A stretch of DNA of 64,000 nucleotides from Xenophilus aerolatus (GTDB taxonomy: Bacteria; Pseudomonadota; Gammaproteobacteria; Burkholderiales; Burkholderiaceae_C): contig QAIB01000003.1 in the NCBI GenBank assembly GCA_030418545.1, positions 248,001-312,000 on the forward strand, read 5' to 3'. Numbering within the stretch: position 1 is the first letter of the stretch; each line of letters starts with the position of its first letter. Under the pieces are notes generated by a model, which ran no database searches, was not told where the DNA came from, and was given only the letters and a program-made list of their open reading frames with translations. Both the position numbers and the translations under genes were made by a program. Shown in pieces: positions 8,827 to 18,179 of the stretch.

Positions 8827-9891
8827 TCAGGGCAGCGCCTTGTCCGCCTCGGTCGTGAACGCGTCGGCGTAGAACTCGTCCTCGGGCAGGCCGCCCTCGG
8901 CCACGTAGTCGCGCCTGGCCGACTCGACCACGATCGGCGCGCCGCAGGCATACACCTGGTGGCCCGACAGGTCGGCGATGTCTTCCAGCACCGCGCGATG
9001 GACGAAGCCGGTGCGGCCGGTCCAGTTGTCTTCGGGCGTGGCGTTGGAGATGACCGGCACATAGCGCAGGTTGGGCATGTCGGCCAGGCGCTCGCGCAGC
9101 CAGCCGTCCATGTACAGGTCCTCCGGCCGGCGGCCGCCCCAGTACAGGACGGCGGGCCGGTCGATGGCCTTGAACTTCATGTGCTCGATCAGCGCCTTGA
9201 TCGGCGCGAAGCCGGTGCCCGAGGCGAGCATCACGATCGGCTTGTCCGAGTCCTCGCGCAGGAAGAAGCTGCCGTACGGCCCTTCGATGCGCAGGATCTC
9301 CTTCTCCTTCATCGCGCCGAACACGTGGTCGGTGAACTTGCCGCCGGGCATGTGGCGGATGTGCAGCTCGATGCCGGTGCCCGGCTCGGCCAGCGTGTGC
9401 GGTGCGTTGGCCATCGAATAGCTGCGCCGCGCGCCGTCGCGCAGGATGAATTCGACGTACTGCCCGGCGTGGAACTGCAGCGGCTCGCCGGCCGGCAGCT
9501 GCAGCCGCACCATCATCACGTCGTGCGACTGCTTGGTCAGGGCCAGCACGCGCGCCGGCATCTTGCGGATCGGGAAGGCGCCGGCCTCGGTCACCTGGCG
9601 CGACTCGAGCACCACGTCGCTCGTCGGGTGCGAGCGGCAGGTGAGGATGTAGCCGGCCAGCTCTTCGTCGGCCGACAGCGCCTTGCTCTGGTGCGCCTCC
9701 ATCGTCACGGTGCCCGACAGCTTCTTGCACTTGCAGGAGCCGCAGGCGCCGTCCTTGCAGCCGTAGGGCAGGCCGATGCCCTGGCGGATGCCGGCGGCGA
9801 GGATGGTCTCTTCGCCGCTCACCGTGAAGGCGCGGCCGCTGGGTTCGACGGTGACGGAAAAGCCCGCATCGTGGGGCGCGGCAAGGCTCAT
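8827..9891 (-). CDS. 2Fe-2S ferredoxin / FAD-NAD(P)H oxidoreductase (AscD-like)
   Basis: This single-component electron-transfer flavoprotein has 354 residues. The N-terminal plant-type ferredoxin domain carries the cluster motif YGCKDGACGSCKC with the fourth Cys in ILTCRSHP. The FAD-binding barrel shows RRSYSMANAPH, and the NAD(P) domain shows ASGTGFAPIKALIEH and VYACGAP near the end. Such proteins are often annotated CDP-6-deoxy-delta-3,4-glucoseen reductase in this lineage. No sugar-nucleotide genes surround it, so a general reductase role (oxygenase partner, flavin or ferric reduction) is as likely. It is transcribed divergently from the SDR gene at 9945. Confidence 0.88.
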   Translation of the reverse strand: MSLAAPHDAGFSVTVEPSGRAFTVSGEETILAAGIRQGIGLPYGCKDGACGSCKCKKLSGTVTMEAHQSKALSADEELAGYILTCRSHPTSDVVLESRQVTEAGAFPIRKMPARVLALTKQSHDVMMVRLQLPAGEPLQFHAGQYVEFILRDGARRSYSMANAPHTLAEPGTGIELHIRHMPGGKFTDHVFGAMKEKEILRIEGPYGSFFLREDSDKPIVMLASGTGFAPIKALIEHMKFKAIDRPAVLYWGGRRPEDLYMDGWLRERLADMPNLRYVPVISNATPEDNWTGRTGFVHRAVLEDIADLSGHQVYACGAPIVVESARRDYVAEGGLPEDEFYADAFTTEADKALP

Positions 9892-9944
9892 GGGTATTCT
9901 TCGGCTCGGTCTTCGACAGGGAACCCGGGATTTTGCCTTCAAAC

Positions 9945-10856
9945 ATGAACCCCCTCGGCGCGCTGCCCGCGCGCTTCCGGCGCGGGCGGCTGCTCGTGGT
10001 CGGCTGCGGCGACGTCGGCCTGCGCGTGCTGCGCCAGCTCGGCGGCCGCATGCAGGTGCTGGCGCTGACCTCCAGTCCTTCGCGCGTGCCCGCGCTGCGC
10101 GCCGCGGGCGCGGTGCCGCTGCTGGGCGACCTCGATGCGCCGGCCAGCCTGCGCCGCCTGGCAGGCCTGGCCACGCGCGTGCTGCACCTGGCGCCGCCGC
10201 CGGCGGGCGAGACGGCGGGAGCTCGCGATGGCCGCACCCTCGCGCTGGCCCATGCGCTGCGCCGCCGCTCGCCGCCGTGGACGCTGGTCTACGGCTCGAC
10301 CACCGGCGTGTACGGGGACTGCGGCGGCGTGCGCATCGACGAGACCCGCCGCGTGCAGCCCGGCACCTTGCGCGCCCAACGGCGCGTGGACGCCGAGCGC
10401 ATCGTGCGTCACCTGGGCCGCAGCGCAGGCGTGCGCGCCAGCATCCTGCGCATCCCCGGCATCTACGCGCCCGACCGCGAGGGCGGCACGCCACGCGAGC
10501 GCCTGCTGCAGGCCACGCCCGTGCTGCGCGCCGAGGACGACGTCTACACCAACCACATCCATGCCGACGACCTCGCGCGCGCCTGCATTGCCGCGCTCTT
10601 CCGCGGCCGGCCGCAGCGCGTGGTGAACGCCAACGACGACACCGACCTGAAGATGGGCGACTACATGGACCTCGCCGCCGACCTGTACCGCCTTTCGCGC
10701 CCGCCGCGCATCGACCGCGACGAAGCCCAGCGCCAGATGTCGGCGCAGCGCCTGAGCTTCATGAACGAGTCGCGTCGGCTGGACAACGCCCGCCTCAAGC
10801 GCGAGCTCAAGGTGCGCCTGCGGTATCCCACCGTGCGGCAGGGCCTGGCCAACTGA
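9945..10856 (+). CDS. NAD(P)-dependent epimerase/dehydratase-like SDR
   Basis: This 303-residue extended-SDR-type protein has an N-terminal dinucleotide loop in RLLVVGCGDVGLRVLRQLGG, a YGSTTGVYGDCGG segment and RVQPGTLRAQRRVDAERIVR. The canonical YxxxK pair is not obvious, which resembles the YeeZ/Ycf39-like group of uncertain function. The ATG at 9945 is used; an in-frame TTG at 9933 is possible. It is divergent from the flavoprotein gene, only 53 bp away. Confidence 0.8.
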   Translation: MNPLGALPARFRRGRLLVVGCGDVGLRVLRQLGGRMQVLALTSSPSRVPALRAAGAVPLLGDLDAPASLRRLAGLATRVLHLAPPPAGETAGARDGRTLALAHALRRRSPPWTLVYGSTTGVYGDCGGVRIDETRRVQPGTLRAQRRVDAERIVRHLGRSAGVRASILRIPGIYAPDREGGTPRERLLQATPVLRAEDDVYTNHIHADDLARACIAALFRGRPQRVVNANDDTDLKMGDYMDLAADLYRLSRPPRIDRDEAQRQMSAQRLSFMNESRRLDNARLKRELKVRLRYPTVRQGLAN

Positions 10857-10896
10857 TGCCGATGCGCAGCGCAGCGATCGCATTCGGCGCAGCGCA

Positions 10897-10975
10897 GGAG
10901 GCCGGAATCGAACCCTCGCCCACGCGCCAGCGTGGGCGATTCCATCATCGCCAAGGGCGTGCCGGTTCGATTCCG
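10897..10975. other. Scrambled tRNA-Leu 3'-end fragments in inverted arrangement
   Basis: Bases 10897-10914 are an 18-nt exact copy of 11033-11050, the 3' acceptor/T-arm of the intact tRNA-Leu. Bases 10956-10975 are a 20-nt exact copy of the same T-arm in the opposite orientation (matching the complement of 11039-11058). Between them is a perfect 8-bp hairpin (GCCCACGC 10918-10925 / GCGTGGGC 10930-10937). Neither piece folds as a complete tRNA. Confidence 0.65.
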
Positions 10976-10987
10976 TGCGCGAAGGCC

Positions 10988-11025
10988 CAAAAAGCAAAGG
11001 CCCGCCAAAGGCGGGCCAAGCTTTT
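10988..11025 (-). terminator. Intrinsic terminator downstream of tRNA-Leu
   Basis: On the minus strand the stem GGCCCGCC / GGCGGGCC (11017-11010 with 11006-10999, TTT loop) is followed by TTTGCTTTTT. It starts nine bases beyond the tRNA CCA end. The flanking AAGCTT/AAAGC bases slightly extend the pairing. Confidence 0.8.
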
Positions 11026-11110
11026 TGGTGCCGGAGGCCGGAATCGAACCGGCACGCCTTGCGGCGGGGGATTTTGAGTCCCCTGCGTCTACCAATTTCA
11101 CCACTCCGGC
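11026..11110 (-). tRNA. tRNA-Leu (anticodon CAA)
   Basis: The minus strand gives an 85-nt class II tRNA. The acceptor GCCGGAG pairs with CTCCGGC followed by encoded ACCA. The D-arm contains TGGTGAAATTGGTAGACGC. The anticodon arm is GGGGA-CTCAAAA-TCCCC, so the anticodon is CAA and it reads UUG. A variable arm precedes the T-arm GCCGG-TTCGATT-CCGGC. Its 3' region is partly duplicated just downstream (10897-10975). Confidence 0.95.
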
Positions 11111-11219
11111 AGGAAGCGCAAAGACAGCCCAAAATTATGGCACAGTGCCCCGGCCGCACCCGCCTTCCGGCGGGCCTTGCGCCCTCGGGCGGAAGCAGGC
11201 GGACACGACCACACCACCC

Positions 11220-12128
11220 ATGACCCATTCCTACCCGACGATCGAAGACGCGATCGGCCGCACGCCGCTGGTGGCGCTGCAGCGCATCGACGCCGCCGAG
11301 AACGCCGCCCGCGGCAACGTGATCCTGGCCAAGCTCGAGGGCAACAACCCGGCGGGCTCCGTGAAGGACCGCCCCGCGCTGTCGATGATCCGGCGCGCCG
11401 AGGAGCGGGGCGAGATCCACCCCGGCGACACGCTGATCGAGGCCACCTCGGGCAACACCGGCATCGCGCTGGCGATGGCCGCGGCCGTCAAGGGCTACCG
11501 CATGGTGCTGATCATGCCGGAGGACCTGTCGGTCGAGCGGGCGCAGACCATGAAGGCCTTCGGCGCCGAACTCATCCTCACGCCCAAGAGCGGCGGCATG
11601 GAGTACGCACGCGACCTGGCCGAGCAGATGGTCGCGCAGGGCAAGGGCCGCGTGCTCGACCAGTTCGCCAACCCGGACAACCCGCGCATCCACTACGAGA
11701 CCACCGGCCCCGAGCTGTGGGAGCAGACGGGCGGGCGCATCACGCACTTCGTGAGCGCCATGGGGACCACGGGCACCATCACCGGTGTGTCGCGCTTCCT
11801 GAAGGAGAAGAACCCCGAGGTGCGCATCGTCGGCGCGCAGCCCGACGAGGGCTCGCGCATCCCCGGCATCCGCAAGTGGCCGCAGGAATACCTGCCCAAG
11901 ATCTACGAGCCCAGCCGCGTGGACGAGCTGGTGTACGTGAGCCAGGACGACGCCGAGGATCTGGCCCGCCGCCTCGCGCGCGAGGAAGGCATCTTCGGCG
12001 GCATCTCGGCCGCCGGCGCGCTGTGGGTGGCCCTGCAGGTCGCGAAGCAGGTCCAGAACGCGACCATCGTCTTCGTCGTTTGCGATCGGGGCGATCGCTA
12101 CCTCTCGACCGGCGTGTTTCCCGCCTGA
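11220..12128 (+). CDS. cysM: Cysteine synthase B (O-acetylserine sulfhydrylase CysM)
   Basis: This 302-residue PLP enzyme makes cysteine from O-acetylserine and sulfide, or S-sulfocysteine from thiosulfate. The PLP lysine sits in EGNNPAGSVKDRPAL, the substrate loop is EATSGNTGIALA, and the phosphate-binding loop is SAMGTTGTITGVSRF. The R in NNPAGSVKDR and the short 302-residue length fit CysM better than CysK. The start at 11220 was chosen because the upstream frame runs through the tRNA-Leu gene. Nudix, TusA-like and SGNH genes follow on the same strand. Confidence 0.93.
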   Translation: MTHSYPTIEDAIGRTPLVALQRIDAAENAARGNVILAKLEGNNPAGSVKDRPALSMIRRAEERGEIHPGDTLIEATSGNTGIALAMAAAVKGYRMVLIMPEDLSVERAQTMKAFGAELILTPKSGGMEYARDLAEQMVAQGKGRVLDQFANPDNPRIHYETTGPELWEQTGGRITHFVSAMGTTGTITGVSRFLKEKNPEVRIVGAQPDEGSRIPGIRKWPQEYLPKIYEPSRVDELVYVSQDDAEDLARRLAREEGIFGGISAAGALWVALQVAKQVQNATIVFVVCDRGDRYLSTGVFPA

Positions 12129-12137
12129 TCGGCGCTT

Positions 12138-12197
12138 CAAGAAAAAAGGCCTGCAGCGCCCGTCCCGCCAGCGCGAGCAGCTATCAAAAGAGTAGCA
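12138..12197 (+). repeat. Dispersed ~60-bp repeat, copy C (forward)
   Basis: It contains GGCCTGCAGCGCCCGTCCCG and ends AGCTATCAAAAGAGTAGCA, six bases before the Nudix start codon. The repeat therefore forms the 5' untranslated region, and its AAGAG may be the only ribosome-binding sequence for that gene. Confidence 0.8.
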
Positions 12198-12202
12198 AAA
12201 CG

Positions 12203-12751
12203 ATGAATCTGCCCAAGTTCTGCCCGGCCTGCGCCACGCCGCTCGAATGGATCGAGATGATGGAGGACGGCGGCCCCAAGGCGCGCCTGCGCTGCCCGGC
12301 CTGCGGCCACACGCACTGGAACAATCCGACGCCCGTGCTGGCCGCCATCGTCGAATACCGCGGGCAGGTGCTGCTGGCGCGCAACGCGGCCTGGCCGGCC
12401 AAGATGTTCGCGCTCATCACCGGCTTCATGGAAGCCGGCGAGACGCCGGAGGAGGGCGTGGCCCGCGAGGTGAAGGAAGAGACCAACCTCGACGTGAGCG
12501 CCACCAGGATCGTCGGCGCCTACGATTTCCAGCGCATGAACCAGGTCATCATTGCCTACCACGTGGTGGCCGACGGCGAGGTGACGCTCTCGCCCGAACT
12601 GGTCGACTACCGCCTGTACGACCTGCCCGACCTGCGCTGCTGGCCGGCCGGCACGGGCTATGCATTGGCAGACTGGCTGCGCACGCGCGGCCACGAGCCG
12701 GTCTTCTTCACGGCGCAGGAAAACGAAGAGCGCCGGCGTGGACTGAACTGA
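12203..12751 (+). CDS. Nudix hydrolase with N-terminal zinc ribbon
   Basis: This 182-residue protein begins with a zinc ribbon (FCPACATPL and LRCPACGHTHW). A Nudix domain follows, with box GFMEAGETPEEGVAREVKEETNLDV. The box fits GX5EX7REUXEEXGU except that Asn stands where the last Gly is expected. The ribbon-plus-Nudix plan resembles NudC (NADH pyrophosphatase / RNA deNADing), but the protein is shorter and I do not see the NudC SQPWPFPxS motif, so the substrate is uncertain. The start at 12203 lies just after a dispersed repeat; the long upstream open frame overlaps cysM and was rejected. Confidence 0.85.
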   Translation: MNLPKFCPACATPLEWIEMMEDGGPKARLRCPACGHTHWNNPTPVLAAIVEYRGQVLLARNAAWPAKMFALITGFMEAGETPEEGVAREVKEETNLDVSATRIVGAYDFQRMNQVIIAYHVVADGEVTLSPELVDYRLYDLPDLRCWPAGTGYALADWLRTRGHEPVFFTAQENEERRRGLN

Positions 12752-12768
12752 GGCCGCCCGGGACGCCC

Positions 12769-13017
12769 ATGGACGACGCATCGACCCCCCTCCAGATCGA
12801 CCGCGAGATCGACACCCGCGGGCTGAATTGCCCCCTCCCCATCCTCAAGGCCAAGAAGGCGCTGAACGACATGCAGAGCGGGCAGCTGCTCAAGGTCGTG
12901 GCCACCGATCCGGGGTCGCTGCGCGACTTCGAGGCCTTCGCGCGCCAGACGGGGCACGGGCTGCTCGAGCAGCAGACCGTGGGCACCGAGTACATCCATG
13001 TGCTGAGGCGGCGGTGA
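12769..13017 (+). CDS. TusA-family sulfurtransferase / sulfur carrier
   Basis: This is an 82-residue SirA/TusA-fold protein. The catalytic Cys is in DTRGLNCPLPILKAKKAL, the family CPxP signature, and GQLLKVVATDPGSLRDFEAF follows. TusA relays persulfide sulfur from IscS for tRNA 2-thiouridine or moves sulfur within sulfur metabolism. Placement close to cysM suggests a sulfur-related role, by inference. It begins 17 nt after the Nudix stop and its TGA shares one base with the next ATG. Confidence 0.9.
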   Translation: MDDASTPLQIDREIDTRGLNCPLPILKAKKALNDMQSGQLLKVVATDPGSLRDFEAFARQTGHGLLEQQTVGTEYIHVLRRR

Positions 13018-14114
13018 TGGCGCGCGCTGCACCGGCCTCTCGCGCGCGCCGAGGCGCCCGGTGGCTGCTGGGCGCCTCGGCACTGGCGGCGCTGGCCCTC
13101 TTCGGCGGCGCCGCGTCGCTGGCGCAGAAGCCGGCGTCCGCCGCGGGCGCGGTGCCCATGGCCGTTCTCGGCGACTCCAACAGCCACTCCTACCAGGACA
13201 GCGTGTCCTTCCCGGCCGGCAGCGGGCAGCGCGGAGGGCCGTACCAGGACCGCACCTTCCAGTGGACCGAGGTGCTGGCCCGCCTGCGCGCCGGTGTGAT
13301 CGACCCGGGCCCCTGGGAAGTCGTGGGCCAGAACCGCGTGGTCGCCAAGCTGGGCGAGTGGGCCGATGTGCGGGGCGCCCGTTCGCCGCGCAAGCAGGAC
13401 TACCGCTACAACTTCGCGGCCTCGGGCGCCGGCTGCAGCGCGCTCACCGAAGGCGTGCACCGCCAGGTCCAGCCGCTGCTCGACGCCATGGGGCAGGACG
13501 CGCCGCGCTGGAAGCAGGGCGTCGTCGTCCTGCGCATCGGCCTGGTGCAGATGGCCGATCCCGCCTTCCTCGACCAGCTTGCGCGCGACCCCGCGGCCGC
13601 GGCCGGGCAGCGCCTGGTCGGCGAATGCATGGCGCAGGTGACGCGCGCGGTCCAGATGATCCGCACGGCGCATCCGCAGACGCACATCGTGCTGGTGGGC
13701 ATCTTCGACGACAGCAACGACCCGGTGAACTTCGACAAGTGGCATTCGCGCGCCGCGCTCGACAACATCTCGCGCGGCCTGGACCGGTACGACGCCGGCC
13801 TGCGGCAACTCGCAGCGAAGACGCCCAATGCCAGCTTCTTCGACGACCGCGCCTGGTTTCGCGAGCTGTGGGGCGAGCGCGGCCCGGACGGCAAGCCCGC
13901 CTACCGCGAGCTGAAGATCGGCGACCGCCTGCGGGTCACCCTCACGCTGGGCGACGCGCCGTCGCACGCCCTGGTGAGCGACGACCACTGGGGCCTGGTC
14001 GTCAACGTGAAGTGGGCGCAAGCCATGAGCCGTCACCTGGCCTCGGTGGGCCTGCCGGTCCGGCCCATCGACGACGCCGAAGCGCAGCGTTTCATCGAGG
14101 CGCAACTGCGCTGA
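13017..14114 (+). CDS. Exported SGNH/GDSL-type hydrolase
   Basis: This 365-residue protein has an N-terminal hydrophobic segment (RWLLGASALAALALFGGAA), so it is secreted or membrane-anchored. Block I is MAVLGDSNSHSYQD (nucleophile Ser), block V is LVSDDHWGLV (Asp-His of the triad), and FAASGAGC may hold the oxyanion Gly. The family includes esterases and acyl-carbohydrate hydrolases; the substrate here is unknown. The start at 13017 overlaps the TusA-like stop by one base, implying translational coupling. A strong GC hairpin follows at 14139. Confidence 0.8.
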   Translation: MARAAPASRARRGARWLLGASALAALALFGGAASLAQKPASAAGAVPMAVLGDSNSHSYQDSVSFPAGSGQRGGPYQDRTFQWTEVLARLRAGVIDPGPWEVVGQNRVVAKLGEWADVRGARSPRKQDYRYNFAASGAGCSALTEGVHRQVQPLLDAMGQDAPRWKQGVVVLRIGLVQMADPAFLDQLARDPAAAAGQRLVGECMAQVTRAVQMIRTAHPQTHIVLVGIFDDSNDPVNFDKWHSRAALDNISRGLDRYDAGLRQLAAKTPNASFFDDRAWFRELWGERGPDGKPAYRELKIGDRLRVTLTLGDAPSHALVSDDHWGLVVNVKWAQAMSRHLASVGLPVRPIDDAEAQRFIEAQLR

Positions 14115-14138
14115 GGCTTCGCCACCCTGGAACGACAA

Positions 14139-14168
14139 GGCCGCCGGCCCTTGCGGGCTGCGGCGGCC
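14139..14168. terminator. Strong hairpin between convergent SGNH and galU genes
   Basis: GGCCGCCG (14139-14146) pairs perfectly with CGGCGGCC (14161-14168), and an inner GCCC/GGGC pair extends the helix. There is no T-tract on either strand. The position between two convergent stops fits a shared terminator or mRNA end-protecting structure. Confidence 0.6.
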
Positions 14169-14189
14169 TGGCCGGCGATGGGGGGTCGC

Positions 14190-15077
14190 TCAGAGGCTGA
14201 GCGTCTTGAGGTACTCGCGGAAGGAACCGCCCACCTCCGGGTGCGCCAGGGCCAGTTCGACCGTCGCCTGCAGGAAGCCTTCCTTCGCGCCACAGTCGTA
14301 GCGGATGCCCTTGTAGGCGTAGGCGTAGACGCTTTCCTTCTTCATCAGCGAGGCGATGCCGTCGGTGAGCTGGATCTCGCCGCCCGCGCCCTTGGGCTGG
14401 TTGCGGATCTCGTCGAACACGCCGGGCGTGAGGATGTAGCGGCCCGCCACGCCCAGGCGTGAGGGCGCGTTCTCGGGCGAGGGCTTCTCGACCATCGCGC
14501 GCACCTGCGTGATGCCGCCGCCCATGGCGTCACCGGCGACGATGCCGTAACGCTTGACCTGGTCGAGCGGCACTTCCTGCACGGCCAGCACGGAACCGCC
14601 CAGGTTGGCGTAGTTGCGCACCATCTGCGCCAGCACGCCTTCGCCGCCCTCGGGGCCGACCATCAGGTCATCGGCCAGCAGCACGGCAAAGGGCTGGTCG
14701 CCCACCAGGTGCTCCGCGCACAGCACGGCGTGTCCCAGGCCCAGCATGCGCGGCTGGCGCACGTAGGAACAGGTCATGTCGTCGGGCGCGACGGAGCGGG
14801 CGATGTGCAGCAGCGCGTCCTTGCCGCTGGCCTCGAGCTGGCTTTCCAGCTCGTAGGCGGTGTCGTAGTGGTCCTCGATGGCGCGCTTGTTGCGGCCGGT
14901 GACGAAGATCATGTCGCGGATGCCGGCGGCGTAGGCCTCCTCGACCGCGTACTGGATCAGCGGCTTGTCGACCACCGGGAGCATTTCCTTGGGCTGGGCC
15001 TTGGTGGCCGGCAGGAAGCGGGTGCCGAAACCGGCGACGGGGAAGACCGCCTTGCGAATTCGCGTCGAAGTGGGCAT
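14190..15077 (-). CDS. galU: UTP-glucose-1-phosphate uridylyltransferase
   Basis: This 295-residue enzyme makes UDP-glucose for surface polysaccharides and galactose metabolism. It opens with [20 protein letters not shown] and the nucleotide-binding [20 protein letters not shown]. It also has the [14 protein letters not shown]-like segment (here [20 protein letters not shown]), [20 protein letters not shown] and the [12 protein letters not shown] stretch. It is downstream of valS on the same strand with a 77-bp gap. Confidence 0.97.
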   Translation of the reverse strand: MPTSTRIRKAVFPVAGFGTRFLPATKAQPKEMLPVVDKPLIQYAVEEAYAAGIRDMIFVTGRNKRAIEDHYDTAYELESQLEASGKDALLHIARSVAPDDMTCSYVRQPRMLGLGHAVLCAEHLVGDQPFAVLLADDLMVGPEGGEGVLAQMVRNYANLGGSVLAVQEVPLDQVKRYGIVAGDAMGGGITQVRAMVEKPSPENAPSRLGVAGRYILTPGVFDEIRNQPKGAGGEIQLTDGIASLMKKESVYAYAYKGIRYDCGAKEGFLQATVELALAHPEVGGSFREYLKTLSL

Positions 15078-15154
15078 GGGTCAGAAAGAAATGAGTAGGA
15101 AGGTTTTACTTTGCCAAGTTCACCATGGTAGCCAGTACGAATGAATGCTGGCTG

Positions 15155-18043
15155 TCAGCCAATGCGCAAAAGCTGACTTTTTAGGCGTTCGAGCGTCGCG
15201 CCGAAGTCGGCGAGGCGCTGGCGCTCCTGCTCGATCACGGCCGCCGGCGCCCGTGCCACGAAGCTCTCGTTGCCGAGCTTGGCGTTGGCCTTGGCGATCT
15301 CCCCCTCGACGCGCGCAATTTCCTTGCCCAGGCGCGCGCGTTCGGCGGCCACGTCGATCTCCACGTACAGGGCCAGTCGCGCGCCGCCGACCACCGCCAC
15401 CGGGGCGGCCTGCGCGGCCGCCGTCCAAGCCGATTCGTCGTCGAAGACCTTGAGCTCGCTCAACTTCGCCAGCGCCTGCAGCACGGGCGCCGAGCCGCGC
15501 AGGAATTCGGCCTCGGCCGGCGTCTCGGCCAGCGCATACAGCGGCAGGCGCTGGGCGGGCGACACGTTCATCTCGCCGCGCAGGGTGCGGCAGGCCGCGA
15601 CCAGCGACTTGAGCCTGGCCACATGGGCTTCCGCCGCCTCGTCGATCTTCTCGGGCTGGGCGACGGGGTAGGGCGCCACCATGACCGAGGGGCCGGCCCG
15701 GCCCGAGACCGGGGCCACCTTCTGCCAGAGCTCCTCGGTGATGAAGGGGATAACGGGGTGCGCCAGGCGCAGCAGCGTTTCGAGCGTGCGGATCAGCGTG
15801 CGGCGCGTGGCGCGCTGCTCGGCCTCGCTGCCGGTCTGGATCTGCACCTTGGCGATCTCCAGGTACCAGTCGCAGAACTCGTCCCAGGCGAACTGGTAGA
15901 TGGCGTTGGCGACGTTGTCGAGGCGGTACTCCTCGAAGCCCTTGGCCACTTCCGCTTCCACGCGCTGCAGCTGCGAGGCGATCCAGCGGTCGGCCTGGCT
16001 GAAGCGCATGTAGCCGTGGAAGGGGCCGCCGGGCTGGCATTCGGCCTTCGTGTGTTCCTGCAGGCCGCAGTCCTGGCCTTCGCAGTTCATCAGCACGAAG
16101 CGCGTGGCGTTCCAGAGCTTGTTGCAGAAGTTGCGGTACCCCTCGCAGCGCTTGGAATCGAAGTTGATGCTGCGCCCCAGCGAGGCCAGTGCCGCGAAGG
16201 TGAAGCGCAGCGCGTCGGCGCCGTAGGCCGGGATGCCCTCGGGAAACTCCTTCTCGGTCTGCTTGCGCACCTTGGGAGCCGTCTCGGGCTTGCGCAGCCC
16301 GGTGGTGCGCTTGTCGAGCAGCGGCGCCAAGGAGATGCCGTCGATCAGGTCCACGGGATCGAGCACGTTGCCCTCGGACTTGCTCATCTTCTGGCCCTGG
16401 GCGTCGCGCACCAGGCCGTGGATGTACACGTCCCTGAACGGCACCTGGCCCGTGAAGTGCTTGGTCATCATGATCATCCGGGCGACCCAGAAGAAGATGA
16501 TGTCGTAGCCCGTGACCAGCACCGTGGAGGGCAGGTAGAGCGCCAGGTCCTGCGTCTGCTCCGGCCAGCCCAGGGAGGAGAAGGGCACGAGGGCCGAGGA
16601 GTACCAGGTGTCCAGCACGTCCTCGTCGCGGCGCAGCCGCTTGCCGGGGGCCTTGGCCTGCGCTTCGGCCTCGTCGTGCGCCACGTACACGTTGCCGTCC
16701 TCGTCGTACCAGGCCGGGATCTGGTGGCCCCACCAGAGCTGGCGCGAGATGGTCCAGTCCTGGATGTTCTCCATCCAGTGGTTGTAGGTGTTGACCCAGT
16801 TCTCGGGCACGAAGCGCACCTCGCCCGATTTCACCGCGTCGATGGCCTGCTGCGCGATCGACACGCCCTTGCGGCCCGGCTTGGTCATGGCGACGTACCA
16901 CTGGTCGGTCAGCATCGGCTCGACCACGGCACCCGAGCGCGCGCAGCGCGGCACCATGAGCTTGTGCTTCTTCACCTCGACCAGCAGGCCCAGGGCGTCC
17001 AGGTCGGCCACGATGGCCTTACGCGCCACGAAGCGGTCCATGCCGCGGTACTTCCCGGGCGCGTTGTCGTTGATGGTGGCGTCGAGCGCGAGCACGCCCA
17101 CCATGGGCAGGCCGTGGCGCTGGCCGACGGCGTAGTCGTTGTAGTCGTGGGCGGGCGTGACCTTCACGACCCCGGTGCCGAATGCCTTGTCGACGTAGGC
17201 GTCGGCAATGATGGGGATGAGCTTGTCCACCAGCGGCAGCTTCACGCGCCGGCCCACCAGGTGCCGGTAGCGCTCGTCCTCGGGGTGCACCATCACGGCC
17301 GTGTCGCCCAGCATGGTCTCGGGCCGCGTGGTGGCCACCACCAGCGTGCCGCTGCCGTCTTCCAGCGGGTAGGCGATGTGCCAGAGCGAGCCTTCTTCCT
17401 CCTCGCTCTCGACTTCCAGGTCGCTCACCGAGGTCTTGAGCACGGGGTCCCAGTTGCCCAGGCGCTTGCCGCGGTAGATCAGGCCCTCTTCGTAGAGCTG
17501 CACGAAAGTCTGCGTGACCACCCTGGACAGCTTCTCGTCCATGGTGAAGTACTCGCGGCTCCAGTCCACCGTGTCGCCCATGCGGCGCATCTGCTGGGTG
17601 ATGGTGTTGCCGGACTGCTCCTTCCACTCCCACACCTTGGCGACGAAGTTCTTGCGCGCCTCGGCGGGCGTCGGGCCCATGTCGTGGCGGCTGATGCCCT
17701 GCGCCTGCAGCTGGCGCTCGACCACGATCTGCGTCGCGATGCCGGCATGGTCGGTGCCGGGCACCCACAGCGTGTTCGCGCCGGCCATGCGGTGGTAGCG
17801 CGTCAGGCTGTCCATGATCGTCTGGTTGAACGCGTGGCCCATGTGCAGCGTGCCGGTCACGTTCGGCGGCGGCAGCTGGATGGCGAAGGAGGGCGCGCCG
17901 TCCTTCGGCTGCTGCGTGCCGCGAAAGCCCGCGCGCGCATAGCCGCGCTGTTCCCATTCGGGGCCCCAGTGCGCCTCGATGGCGGCGGGTTCGAAGGACT
18001 TGGCGAGGGATTGCAGGCCGGGCTGGTTCGGGGTGTCGCTCAT
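15155..18043 (-). CDS. valS: Valyl-tRNA synthetase
   Basis: This 962-residue class I synthetase charges tRNA-Val. The HIGH-type motif is [15 protein letters not shown], the editing (CP1) domain includes [15 protein letters not shown], and the KMSKS loop is [14 protein letters not shown]. The C-terminus has the ValRS coiled coil ([20 protein letters not shown]). The start at 18043 (MSDTPNQPG) is preferred; 18061 would add six residues, and neither has a clear ribosome-binding site. It is divergent from yaaA and upstream of galU. Confidence 0.97.
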   Translation of the reverse strand: MSDTPNQPGLQSLAKSFEPAAIEAHWGPEWEQRGYARAGFRGTQQPKDGAPSFAIQLPPPNVTGTLHMGHAFNQTIMDSLTRYHRMAGANTLWVPGTDHAGIATQIVVERQLQAQGISRHDMGPTPAEARKNFVAKVWEWKEQSGNTITQQMRRMGDTVDWSREYFTMDEKLSRVVTQTFVQLYEEGLIYRGKRLGNWDPVLKTSVSDLEVESEEEEGSLWHIAYPLEDGSGTLVVATTRPETMLGDTAVMVHPEDERYRHLVGRRVKLPLVDKLIPIIADAYVDKAFGTGVVKVTPAHDYNDYAVGQRHGLPMVGVLALDATINDNAPGKYRGMDRFVARKAIVADLDALGLLVEVKKHKLMVPRCARSGAVVEPMLTDQWYVAMTKPGRKGVSIAQQAIDAVKSGEVRFVPENWVNTYNHWMENIQDWTISRQLWWGHQIPAWYDEDGNVYVAHDEAEAQAKAPGKRLRRDEDVLDTWYSSALVPFSSLGWPEQTQDLALYLPSTVLVTGYDIIFFWVARMIMMTKHFTGQVPFRDVYIHGLVRDAQGQKMSKSEGNVLDPVDLIDGISLAPLLDKRTTGLRKPETAPKVRKQTEKEFPEGIPAYGADALRFTFAALASLGRSINFDSKRCEGYRNFCNKLWNATRFVLMNCEGQDCGLQEHTKAECQPGGPFHGYMRFSQADRWIASQLQRVEAEVAKGFEEYRLDNVANAIYQFAWDEFCDWYLEIAKVQIQTGSEAEQRATRRTLIRTLETLLRLAHPVIPFITEELWQKVAPVSGRAGPSVMVAPYPVAQPEKIDEAAEAHVARLKSLVAACRTLRGEMNVSPAQRLPLYALAETPAEAEFLRGSAPVLQALAKLSELKVFDDESAWTAAAQAAPVAVVGGARLALYVEIDVAAERARLGKEIARVEGEIAKANAKLGNESFVARAPAAVIEQERQRLADFGATLERLKSQLLRIG

Positions 18044-18179
18044 GGCGGGGGATCGGGGCAAGGTCGGGGCAGGCGGCGCCCGTCGGGCGCGGCCGAAGCC
18101 GGAGAGAGGGAAGCCCGCGATTTTACCGGCGGGGGTTTGCGCCTGCGGCCGCGCCAGGGGCGCTGTAGATAATCCCGCG

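Noticed and set aside
10932-11219. Upstream extension of the cysM frame
   Set aside because: It runs through the tRNA-Leu gene and its terminator; CysM homology begins at 11220.
11100-11219. Cysteine-responsive leader peptide before cysM
   Set aside because: No short ORF with Cys codons and a ribosome-binding site is present there.
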